In this document: positions 15,821 to 23,300 of the stretch, piece by piece
How positions within the stretch are numbered: the stretch's first letter is position 1
How the letters are laid out: every line of letters starts with the position of its first letter
DNA from: CAYVQE01 sp964633205
GTDB lineage: Bacteria > Myxococcota > B64-G9
DNA length: 64,000 nucleotides
Assembly (NCBI GenBank): GCA_964633205.1
Contig: CAZWFN010000006.1
Coordinates: forward strand, 24,828-88,827
Reading direction: 5' to 3'
The notes under the pieces: generated by a model
What the model saw: only the letters and a program-made list of their open reading frames with translations
What the model was told of the DNA's origin: nothing
Databases searched by the model: none
Position numbers and translations under genes: made by a program

Positions 15821-17358
15821 GATCGCCCTCCCTCGTTTTCGCCTTCGCCGGTCTGGCCCAGGTTCAAGGGGTCGAACACCTCGCCGGGCGGCCGACCCAA
15901 GGTCTGGAGCATCAGGTCGCTCAGCTCGAGCTCGGCCCCTTCGGTGTAGAAGCCGATCGCGCCCTCGGCGTAGCGGTCATCGGCCAGCGACAGCTCGATC
16001 CAGCCGTTGACCGACAGCTCGATGTAGCGGCCGTGGGCCACCAGCTCCAGATCGGCGGCCATCTCCCGGTGGCGGTAGAAGTAGGCTGCCTGGAGCTGGT
16101 GGTAGCGGTAGGAGGCCAGCACGCCCGGGCGTTGCTGGCGGCCCCAGGCGCGGATCTGGGCCAGGCCCTTGGTGACATCGAGGCTGACGATGTAGCCGCT
16201 GCCCTCCTCGTCGACCCGGAAGAACAGGCCGCACTTGCCCGGCCGGGTCAGCCGCAGCCGCACCCGCAGGCGAAAGTCGCCATAGCGGCCGCGCAGCAGA
16301 TAGCGCCGGAAGCCGGAGGGACAACCGAGGTGCAAGCGCCCATCGCGTTGGTCGGCCACCAGATCCTCGCCGGCGGCGGGAGCTGGCTCGGGCCGGGCCG
16401 GCAGCAGCTCCGCAGCACCCAGCGACCGTTCCACCAGGGTGTCGAAGCCGCCGAAGGAACGCAGCCGCAGCTGGCCGTCCTGCTGGGCCACCACCTCCTT
16501 GGGCGGTGGCAGGGTGCGGGCCACGCCCGACATCTGCTCGCCGGCGGACAGGAAGCACCAGACCAGCAGCTGATCGTCCAGACCGCGGCAGCTGCGGGCC
16601 GCATAGTTGCCCCGCGGCAGCAGCACGTTGTCGCTGAAGTTGCGGTAGGGGCCGGTGGCCTGCTCGGCGTACCAGTAGTGGACCTTGATGTCCTCTTGGA
16701 TGGAGCCCACCAGGTACCAGCGGCCGTCGAGTTCGAATAGATTGGGCACCTCGATGTCGTCGTAGCGACCTGGCCAGTGCAACGGTTCGCGTTGGTGGAA
16801 CTGGCGCGACCGTTGTTCGACCAGGCGGGCCACGCAACCGCGGCGGAACACGCTGCCGTGGTCCACGCGGGCTGAGGCCAGCAGCCAGCGCTGGTCGTCG
16901 ACCCGGCAGAAGAACGGGTCGCGGAAGCTGATCCAGCGGCGCCCTTGATCGGTGCTGGCCTCGTAATCCGGACCGGCGCTGGCCAGGGGGAAGGGTGGCC
17001 GGTCGACCTTGCGCCAGTAGAGCAGGTCGTCGCTCTCGGCCAGTCCGATGCGCTGGATCGTTCCGCGGTCGCGACGCGACAGCGCGCTGTAGAACATCCG
17101 CCAGCGCCCGGGGTGATCCGGGTCGGGACTGACGTGCATGGTCCACAGCATGTCGTCGTCCCAGCTGCCGGGGTGGCCCACGTAGAGGGCGTTGCGGACC
17201 CGGTGCCAGCTGAAGCCGTCCCGGCTGACCGCGTGGGCGATGTAGGCATGGTTGGGCAGCACCAGGTGGAACAGGTGGTAGCGGCCATCGTGGGCCAGCA
17301 CGTCCACGTCCCCCAGACCCCAGCGGTCGAAGCTCTGGCTGGTGTACATGTTGCTCAC
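15817..17358 (-). CDS. GH32-like beta-fructosidase
   Basis: A 513-residue protein with a five-bladed beta-propeller and C-terminal beta-sandwich. Three GH32 landmarks are seen: an N-terminal Asp-containing strand (LGDVDVLAHDGRYHLFH, near residue 15), SFRDPFF (the RDP motif, near 143) and DIEVPNLFEL (the EC/ECP acid-base position, near 200, here Glu-Val-Pro). The normal WMNDPNG start is much altered, so activity on sucrose or fructans is likely but not certain. No signal peptide is seen. The C-terminal 130 residues (FRLRVRLRLTRPGKCGLFF) match the GH32 sandwich. GTG 17358 or ATG 17349 could be the start; neither has a good ribosome site. A 21-codon leader ORF precedes it. Confidence 0.75.
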   Translation of the reverse strand: MSNMYTSQSFDRWGLGDVDVLAHDGRYHLFHLVLPNHAYIAHAVSRDGFSWHRVRNALYVGHPGSWDDDMLWTMHVSPDPDHPGRWRMFYSALSRRDRGTIQRIGLAESDDLLYWRKVDRPPFPLASAGPDYEASTDQGRRWISFRDPFFCRVDDQRWLLASARVDHGSVFRRGCVARLVEQRSRQFHQREPLHWPGRYDDIEVPNLFELDGRWYLVGSIQEDIKVHYWYAEQATGPYRNFSDNVLLPRGNYAARSCRGLDDQLLVWCFLSAGEQMSGVARTLPPPKEVVAQQDGQLRLRSFGGFDTLVERSLGAAELLPARPEPAPAAGEDLVADQRDGRLHLGCPSGFRRYLLRGRYGDFRLRVRLRLTRPGKCGLFFRVDEEGSGYIVSLDVTKGLAQIRAWGRQQRPGVLASYRYHQLQAAYFYRHREMAADLELVAHGRYIELSVNGWIELSLADDRYAEGAIGFYTEGAELELSDLMLQTLGRPPGEVFDPLNLGQTGEGENEGGRS

Positions 17359-17368
17359 CGGCGGGCGT

Positions 17369-17434
17369 TCAGCCGAGCGGCCGCTGCAGCCGCGGTCCGG
17401 GCGATTCGCATCGTCGATTGGAGCCTGCCGTCAT
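17369..17434 (-). CDS. Small leader ORF upstream of GH32-like gene
   Basis: An ATG with a strong AGGAGGA site encodes 21 residues (MTAGSNRRCESPGPRLQRPL and Gly), ending 10 bases before the GTG of the GH32-like gene. The main gene itself has no ribosome site. This suggests translational coupling, or a frameshift that split the true N-terminus. No known leader peptide is recognised. Confidence 0.3.
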   Translation of the reverse strand: MTAGSNRRCESPGPRLQRPLG

Positions 17435-17582
17435 GGGTCTCCTCCTGCTGCCGGCTCGATGGTCATCACGACAATAGACCACGGGGCTGGGGCGTTTGTG
17501 AAGAGGCTGGGCCGGCCGGTGCTTGACAACGGCGCCGCGGCCGGATTCGATGGCGGCAACGGGATCGCTCAGGAGGTGGAGC

Positions 17583-18251
17583 ATGGGTTCGGTCAAGCTG
17601 TGGTTGGCTGTTTGCTGCTCGCTATCGACCCTGGCGGCGCCGGTGCGCGCCGGCGAGGGGTTTTCGGTCAGCCTGGGGGTGGGCGGTGGTTTCTGGCATT
17701 TGCCGGCCGGGGACCTGGGCAAGACCTTGCAGCGGCTCGATCCACCGCGCGGCGACCAGGCCTTGCTGACCGATCCGCTGGCCGACGGGTTGGCGCTGCG
17801 CTTCGCCATGGCCTACAACATCCGCGATCTGGTCTCGCTCGAGCTGGGCGCCACCGGCCACGGCTTCAAGCTGGACGATATCGACGCCATCGGCGGCTCG
17901 GGCCACTTCGCGCTGGTGGTGCACTTCCACCCCTTCGGCCTGCTCATGCCCGATCGCGACTTCGACGCCAGCTTGTTCCTCGGCGGCGGCTACGTGATCC
18001 TCGGCGGCGGCCAGGCCGCGGACGACCTGTCGCGCGGGCTCGACGGCGGGCTGCTGGAGTGCGGGCTGAGCGGCCGCTACTTCTTCACCCCCTGGTTCTC
18101 GCTGGGCGCCGAGGTACGCCTGGGCGTGCCCTTTTTCAGCCGCTGGCACGTGGACTGGGAAGACGACGAGAGCTACGGCCTGGATGACCATCCCGAGGCC
18201 CTGTTCACCGCCCTGCTGATCACGCCCACCTTCCACTTCGCGGCCCGCTGA
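17583..18251 (+). CDS. Exported barrel-like outer membrane protein
   Basis: A 222-residue protein with a signal peptide (MGSVKLWLAVCCSLSTLAAP) and alternating hydrophobic strands typical of an 8-strand outer membrane barrel: FSVSLGVGGGFWHL, LALRFAMAYNI, LVSLELGATGHGF, GHFALVVHFHPFG, FLGGGYVILGG, CGLSGRYFFTPWF and the last strand ALLITPTFHF, ending in an aromatic residue near the C-terminus as outer membrane barrels do. The AGGAGGTG site lies four bases before ATG 17583. A TTGACA at 17522 may belong to its promoter. Function is unknown. Confidence 0.7.
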   Translation: MGSVKLWLAVCCSLSTLAAPVRAGEGFSVSLGVGGGFWHLPAGDLGKTLQRLDPPRGDQALLTDPLADGLALRFAMAYNIRDLVSLELGATGHGFKLDDIDAIGGSGHFALVVHFHPFGLLMPDRDFDASLFLGGGYVILGGGQAADDLSRGLDGGLLECGLSGRYFFTPWFSLGAEVRLGVPFFSRWHVDWEDDESYGLDDHPEALFTALLITPTFHFAAR

Positions 18252-18273
18252 GCCCGCGCCCGAAAACCGACAC

Positions 18274-19791
18274 CTACCCCTGGCCGAAGGCGAACACCGC
18301 CGTGGCCATGGCATACAGCTTGATGTTGTCCAGGTGGCGCTGGACGGCCACCCGCTCGTCCGGCTGGTGGGTGCGATCGACCTCGCCGCCGGGCTCGTCC
18401 ACCGGCCCCATGACCACGGCCACCGGAAAGGCCTTGGCATAGGTGGTGCCGGCCAGGGTGTCGAAGCCCGGCCGCCGGCCCAGCGCGGCCTCATAAACCT
18501 CCGCCAGGGTGCCCAGCAGCTCGGGGTGCTCCTCGGGCGGGGTGTACAGCGCCTCGTGACCGGTGCCGATCTCGCGCGACACCAGCGACAGCTCCGCGCC
18601 TTCCGCGGCCGCGCAGGCCACCGTACCCATGCGGGCGACCACCTCGTGCTTGGCCAGGTCGACCGGAAAGCGAATGTCGATCTCGGCCCGCCCGGCGTCG
18701 GGCGTAAGCTCCAGCACCCCGAGGTTGATGCTGGTGCCGCCCAGTTGAGGATGGTCGGTCTGCAGGTCCACCCCGGCACCGTCCAGCGCGCCGCAGGCCC
18801 GGCGCAGCAGGGCGATGAATTCCAGCAGCCCGGCCGGTTCGTCCAGCACCGTCTCCAGCAGGGCCAGCGCATCCAGAGCGGCGTTGTGACCGCGCTCAGG
18901 GTGCGAGCCGTGGACGCCGATGCCGCGGCAGTCGACCTCGAAGCGGGCGCTGTCGCCGTCGATCCGGAAATCGCCCACGCTCACGTCGGCGCCCGGCACA
19001 ATGCGCTCCAGCTCCAGCGCGGCCTGGGCCAGGTCGCGGGCCATGGTCTGGGCATGGCTGGCGTGGGTCGCCAGCACCATCCGCGCCAGCCGCGGCACCA
19101 TGTTGTGCCGCTGGCCGGCCACCAGCTTCTCCAGCCGCAGCCCGGGCGCCGGCGAAGGCGGCCGGGCCGGCCACCGGGCGCGCCATTCCACGATGACCAG
19201 GCCTTTCTCGCCGTTGATGATCGGGTAGCGTCCGTCCGGCACCAGCACCGTGGCCGGCGCCTCGCCGGCATCGATCAGCAGGCTCAGATCGTCCCAGCGG
19301 GGGGTCTCCTCCTCGGTACCGAACAGCAGCCGCACCGGCCGTTGCGGCTCCAGCCCGAGCTGCAACAGCACGTCCAGGGCGGAGAAGGCCATGGCTGCCG
19401 GCCCCTTGTCGTCCTGGGTGCCGCGGCCCCAGATCTCACCATCGACCACGGCCCCGGCAAAGGGCGGATGGGTCCAGTCGCCGTCGGCCGGCACCACGTC
19501 GATGTGGGTGGCGATGCCGAAGGCCTCGCCCGCCGGAGCCGGCAGCTCGGCCACCGCCGCCCGATCGGCGTAGGAGCGGAAGTCCAGGCCCAGCCGTTCG
19601 GCCTCCAGCCGCAGGTAGTCCAGGCAGCGCTTGCGCTGCTCGTCGAAGCGCTGCTGCCGGTCGACGTCCAGGCTGCCGCTGACGGTCTTGAAGCGCAGCA
19701 GCCCGGCCACCAGGTTGAGGTACAGGTCGCGGCGCCGCTCGATCACGGCGTCGACCCGTGCGGCCAACTCGGCCAGCCCGGCCATGGTCAC
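18274..19791 (-). CDS. M20 metallopeptidase, PepV-like dipeptidase
   Basis: A 505-residue dinuclear zinc peptidase. The metal ligands are recognisable: His in GIATHIDVVPADGDW, the GRGTQDDKGP Asp, and the Glu pair in LFGTEEETP. The insert with dimerisation-type repeats and the late HPERGHNAALDALAL and GTTYAKAFP segments fit the PepV/CPG2 group. PepV cleaves dipeptides with an N-terminal D- or L-residue. It overlaps the D-Ala-D-Ala ligase-like gene by four bases, so together they may handle D-Ala dipeptides or cell-wall-derived peptides; that link is inference. Confidence 0.9.
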   Translation of the reverse strand: MTMAGLAELAARVDAVIERRRDLYLNLVAGLLRFKTVSGSLDVDRQQRFDEQRKRCLDYLRLEAERLGLDFRSYADRAAVAELPAPAGEAFGIATHIDVVPADGDWTHPPFAGAVVDGEIWGRGTQDDKGPAAMAFSALDVLLQLGLEPQRPVRLLFGTEEETPRWDDLSLLIDAGEAPATVLVPDGRYPIINGEKGLVIVEWRARWPARPPSPAPGLRLEKLVAGQRHNMVPRLARMVLATHASHAQTMARDLAQAALELERIVPGADVSVGDFRIDGDSARFEVDCRGIGVHGSHPERGHNAALDALALLETVLDEPAGLLEFIALLRRACGALDGAGVDLQTDHPQLGGTSINLGVLELTPDAGRAEIDIRFPVDLAKHEVVARMGTVACAAAEGAELSLVSREIGTGHEALYTPPEEHPELLGTLAEVYEAALGRRPGFDTLAGTTYAKAFPVAVVMGPVDEPGGEVDRTHQPDERVAVQRHLDNIKLYAMATAVFAFGQG

Positions 19792-20777
19792 GCCTCTCCG
19801 GAGGGCTCGGCCCGCAGTCCGTATCGGCGCACAGCCGACTCCACGATCAGCTCCAGCACGCCCTCGTAGTCGATGCCCTTGGCTTCGGCGCCGGTGATCA
19901 CCGGGCTGACCGGCCGCAGGCCGGGCAGCGGGTTGAACTCGATCAGGTAGGCCGTACCCTCGACGGTCAGCCGGATGTCGGCCCGGCCGAAGTCGCGCGG
20001 CCGCAGCACCCGGAAGGCTTGCTCGGCCAGCGCCAGCACCGCGTCACGCTGGCGGGTGGTCAGCGCCGGCGGACAGTGGGTCTCGACCGCCTGGTCGGAG
20101 CGGGCCTTGGTCTCGTAGTCGAAGATGGCGTGGCCGCCGCCGGGGAAGCTGTACTCGACGATCTCCAGCAGCCGCTGGGGATAGGCCTGCAGCATGGGCA
20201 CGGTCAGCTCGCGGCCGGCGATGTACTCCTCGATGTCGACCCCGGCCGGGTAGCGGGCCAGCAGCTCGTCGATCAGCGGCCGGGCCTCGTCCTCGGACTC
20301 GACCACCGATTTCTGGCTGATGCCCATGCTGGAGCCCTCGTAGTTGGGCTTGATGAACAGGGGGTAGCGCAGCTGGTCGGGGATGCGGTGTTCTTCCGGG
20401 GTCAACAGCGCGCCGCCGGGCACCTGCAGGCCGCGCACGGCCAGGATCTTGTTCGTCAGGCGCTTGTCCAGGCCCACGTGCAGCAGCGAGGTGGCGCCGC
20501 CGGTGTGGGGCAGACCGAGCAGCTCGAACATGGCCGGGTAGTACGACTCGCGCTTGTGGGCGCTGGTGCCCTCGGCCAGGTTGAACACCAGCTCCGGTCG
20601 CGCCTGCACCAGGCCGTCGACGATGGCACCGGGCGGGCCCGAGACCTCGAGCGGAATCACCTCGTGGCCCAGCCGGCGCAGCCCCTCGAGCAGCCGGTCG
20701 ACGTATTCCCGGTCGAACCGCTCCGCCTGCGATTGATCGTCACTGGTCTTGGCGTTGTAGGTCAGCACCAGGCGCAT
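19788..20777 (-). CDS. D-alanine--D-alanine ligase-like ATP-grasp enzyme
   Basis: A 329-residue ATP-grasp protein. N-terminal strand MRLVLTYNAK, the ATP-binding segments LFIKPNYEGSSMGI and DIEEYIAGRELTVPML, and the metal/ligand site VEGTAYLIEFNPLPGLRPVS are all typical of Ddl-type ligases. Length matches Ddl. The substrate could be D-Ala-D-Ala or another amino-acid pair, because close relatives act outside peptidoglycan too. It is the second gene of an apparent operon with the M20 dipeptidase. Confidence 0.8.
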   Translation of the reverse strand: MRLVLTYNAKTSDDQSQAERFDREYVDRLLEGLRRLGHEVIPLEVSGPPGAIVDGLVQARPELVFNLAEGTSAHKRESYYPAMFELLGLPHTGGATSLLHVGLDKRLTNKILAVRGLQVPGGALLTPEEHRIPDQLRYPLFIKPNYEGSSMGISQKSVVESEDEARPLIDELLARYPAGVDIEEYIAGRELTVPMLQAYPQRLLEIVEYSFPGGGHAIFDYETKARSDQAVETHCPPALTTRQRDAVLALAEQAFRVLRPRDFGRADIRLTVEGTAYLIEFNPLPGLRPVSPVITGAEAKGIDYEGVLELIVESAVRRYGLRAEPSGEA

Positions 20778-20778
20778 G

Positions 20779-22518
20779 TCACCTCCCCGGGGAGACCTTC
20801 CGTCTCCGCCTCCATCCCAACACGAATCCCGTCAGTAAGGTCAACACCAGGTCGGGCGGCAATGCGGAATCGGAGTCGACGCCGATTGCACAACCACAGC
20901 CGTCGCCGCCGGCCGGCGCCCCGTCATCGGCGGCGCCCGCGTCGGCCCCGGCGTCGCCGCCCGCGTCCGGTCCGGCGTCGGCCGGGTCGCCGGCGTCAGG
21001 CCGTTCGTCGGCGCCGGCGCCGGCGTCGGTCGGATCACCGCCGTCCGGCGGGTCGCCGCTATCGGCGCCGTCGGTCCCGCCGTCTGCGCCGTCGGCCCCG
21101 CCGTCCGCGCCGTCGGTCGTCCCGCCGTCGGGTTGCGGCTGGCAGCCGGTGGCCACCAGGCCGAAGGCCCGGGCGGCGATGACCGCCATCTCGGCCCGGG
21201 TGGCCGAGCGGTCGGGGCAGAAGGTGTCCGGGCCGCAGCCGCCGGCGACGCAGTGGTCGACCAGGGCGGCGATGGCGCCGGCGGCCCAGTGATCGGCCGC
21301 CACGTCGGCGAAGGGCGCCGCGGCCGGCGCCGCCGTGGACCAGCCGCGGGCGCGGGCGGTCAGCACCGCCACCTGGGCCCGGCTGGCCGGCAGGGCCGGG
21401 CAGAAGCGCGGCGGATCGCTGGCGCAGCCCCGGGTCAGGCCGGCGGCCCGGGCGTGCTCGATCTCGGCATACAGCGGGTGGTCGGCGGGCACGTCGCTGA
21501 AGCTGGGCTCGGCCGGCGGGTCGAACCCGCCGGGCAAGGCCCGGGTCAGAAAGGCCACCGCCGCCGCCCGGTCCAGCCGGCACTGCGGGCAGAACAAGGG
21601 CGGATCGGCCTGACAGCCGTTGCTGATGCCGGCGGCGGCCACCGCCTCGATGGCGTCCAGGGCCCAGTGGTCGTCGGCCACGTCGGCGAAGGTGCCGCTG
21701 GCGCCGGCGGTGGGCTGCGGGTCGCAGCAGCGCGAGGGCTCGCCCGGCGGCACCGGCCGGCGCAGCACCGCCAGGTGGTTGGCCACCACCCGCTGGCTGC
21801 CGCCGCTGGGCTGGTTGATCACCCCGCGGTCGGCCAGCCACAGGGTGGTCGAGCCGCCGCCGTCCAGGTTGAGGCCCTGCTCGGCCCCGAGCTCGGCCAG
21901 GATTCGGCCGGCGGTCTCGGTGGTGGCGCCGACCGAGCGCTGGCTGCGGCCGTCGATCACCAGCAGCACCAGCCGGCGGCCATCGGCGCCCAGGCCCACC
22001 GCGCTGCGCGGGTGCAGCTCGTCGAAGTGGATGGCGTCGTGGTACCGGGCCTGGCCGTCGACCAGGCAGTTGGGCCGGCCGCTGACGACCTGGGTCATCC
22101 AGGGCTCGGGTCCGCCCAGGGCCTCGACCGCCGGCCGGATGGCGCTGCGGGCATCGGCCCCGGCGGCGAACACGGCCTCCAGGCTGCCGTCGGCCGTGTC
22201 CGGCCAGCGGGCGCCGGAGCCGACCGCCAGGCCGATGGGCACGTAGCCGTCGTAGCTGAAGAAGTCGCCGTTGACGGCCGCCCGCGCCCCGACGGCGGCT
22301 GCCCAGGCGCCGGTGGTCTGGGCCCGCTCGTCGGGGCCGGTGGCCCGCAGCACCAGGCCCGGGTCGCACAGGTCGACCACCAGCGCATCGAGCTCCAGCG
22401 GTCCGGCGCTGCTGCGGTGCAGGTGCTGGATGCCCGGCTCGACCGCGGTCCAGACATCGTCGGCCCGGATCGGGGCGGGAAGAAGGAGCAGCAGCAGCGG
22501 CAAACGCCAGCCTCGCAT
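20779..22518 (-). CDS. Phosphodiester glycosidase with SLH repeats and MYXO-CTERM tail
   Basis: A 579-residue exported enzyme. After a signal peptide (MRGWRLPLLLLLLPAPIRAD) comes a NAGPA/DUF2233-type phosphodiester glycosidase domain (about 30-280) with the signature GLNLDGGGSTTLWL and VNGDFFSYDG. Three SLH repeats follow (GTFADVADDHWALDAIEA, PSFSDVPADHPLYAEIEHAR, APFADVAADHWAAGAIAAL), each with a GCxxxPxxFCP-type end. Then a DGGxDGG linker and a MYXO-CTERM tail (GCGCAI, helix, RRRR). It is likely a surface-anchored hydrolase of phosphodiester-linked sugars. SLH repeats and MYXO-CTERM are normally alternative anchors; both occur here. Confidence 0.8.
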   Translation of the reverse strand: MRGWRLPLLLLLLPAPIRADDVWTAVEPGIQHLHRSSAGPLELDALVVDLCDPGLVLRATGPDERAQTTGAWAAAVGARAAVNGDFFSYDGYVPIGLAVGSGARWPDTADGSLEAVFAAGADARSAIRPAVEALGGPEPWMTQVVSGRPNCLVDGQARYHDAIHFDELHPRSAVGLGADGRRLVLLVIDGRSQRSVGATTETAGRILAELGAEQGLNLDGGGSTTLWLADRGVINQPSGGSQRVVANHLAVLRRPVPPGEPSRCCDPQPTAGASGTFADVADDHWALDAIEAVAAAGISNGCQADPPLFCPQCRLDRAAAVAFLTRALPGGFDPPAEPSFSDVPADHPLYAEIEHARAAGLTRGCASDPPRFCPALPASRAQVAVLTARARGWSTAAPAAAPFADVAADHWAAGAIAALVDHCVAGGCGPDTFCPDRSATRAEMAVIAARAFGLVATGCQPQPDGGTTDGADGGADGADGGTDGADSGDPPDGGDPTDAGAGADERPDAGDPADAGPDAGGDAGADAGAADDGAPAGGDGCGCAIGVDSDSALPPDLVLTLLTGFVLGWRRRRKVSPGR

Positions 22519-22529
22519 GCCATCCGTTA

Positions 22530-22561
22530 TACCAACCCGCAGTGCTGAGGGGTGAACTTTA
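22530..22561 (-). promoter_or_regulatory. Possible promoter for phosphodiester glycosidase
   Basis: On the minus strand a TATAAC lies about 9 bases upstream of the ATG at 22518, with a TTCACC about 19 bases before it. Spacing is long and the leader would be almost absent, so confidence is low. Confidence 0.25.
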
Positions 22562-22580
22562 TCCGCCGGCCGCCGTGCGC

Positions 22581-23300
22581 TCAGCCGGCCAGCCGGCACG
22601 GCGCCGGGGCGAGACTGGACGCGCGCGCCGGCAGGTGGGCCAGTGCCAGCAGCAGCCCGCTGGTCGGGTCGAGCCGCCAGCGCACGGCGGCCGGGCCGCT
22701 GGCGCTGCGGGCGCCGGCTGCTTGCCAGCCGCCGTCCGGGGCGGGGGCGGGCGGCAGCGGAGCGACGGCCACGCTGCGGGTGTCGGCGTGCAGGCCGGTG
22801 CGTTCGGCCTTGAGCACCGCCTCCTTGATGCACCACAGCAGGGTGGCCCGCCGGGCCCGCTCGGGTTCGGCCAGCGTGGCCAGTCGGCGCTGCTCGGCGG
22901 CGCTGAACCAGGTGCGGATGAAGGCCGGGCTGCGCCGGGCCGCGGGCTCGAGGTCGGCGCCCAGCCGGCCGGCGGCGGCCGGTGCCGCGGCGCACAGGGC
23001 GGCGCCGGCGCAGTGGGCGATGGTCAGGCTGACCGGCAGCGCTCGGCCGGTGGCGTCCAGCGGCCGGGGCCAACCGGCCGGGGCGCGTAAGATGTGGATG
23101 GCCTGCGGCCGGGCGTCGGCCAGGCCCAGGGCGCGGCGCTCGCGCCACAGCAGCAGCTTGGCCGCCGCCCGGCCCAGCAGCCACTGCCGGTGGCGGCCCG
23201 GATGCCGGTAGCGGGCGCCGGCGGCGGCCTCTGTGGGCCCGGCGATGAAGCGCTGCAGATCGAGGCCCGGCCGATCGGCCAGCAGCAGCCAGCGGATCAA
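22581..23300 (-). CDS. Sfp-type 4-prime-phosphopantetheinyl transferase
   Basis: A 239-residue PPTase that would load the acyl-carrier domains of the adjacent synthase. The two signature motifs are present: LGADLEPAARR (GVDxE, Mg-binding) near residue 127 and WCIKEAVLKAER (WxxKEAxxKA) near residue 170. An ACP-contact block GRAAAKLLLWRERRAL lies earlier. It is downstream of and overlaps the synthase stop (TTG start codon overlapping TGA), so it is translationally coupled to its substrate gene. The TTG start at 23300 is supported because it aligns with the usual Sfp N-terminus and no ATG fits. Confidence 0.85.
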   Translation of the reverse strand: MIRWLLLADRPGLDLQRFIAGPTEAAAGARYRHPGRHRQWLLGRAAAKLLLWRERRALGLADARPQAIHILRAPAGWPRPLDATGRALPVSLTIAHCAGAALCAAAPAAAGRLGADLEPAARRSPAFIRTWFSAAEQRRLATLAEPERARRATLLWCIKEAVLKAERTGLHADTRSVAVAPLPPAPAPDGGWQAAGARSASGPAAVRWRLDPTSGLLLALAHLPARASSLAPAPCRLAG

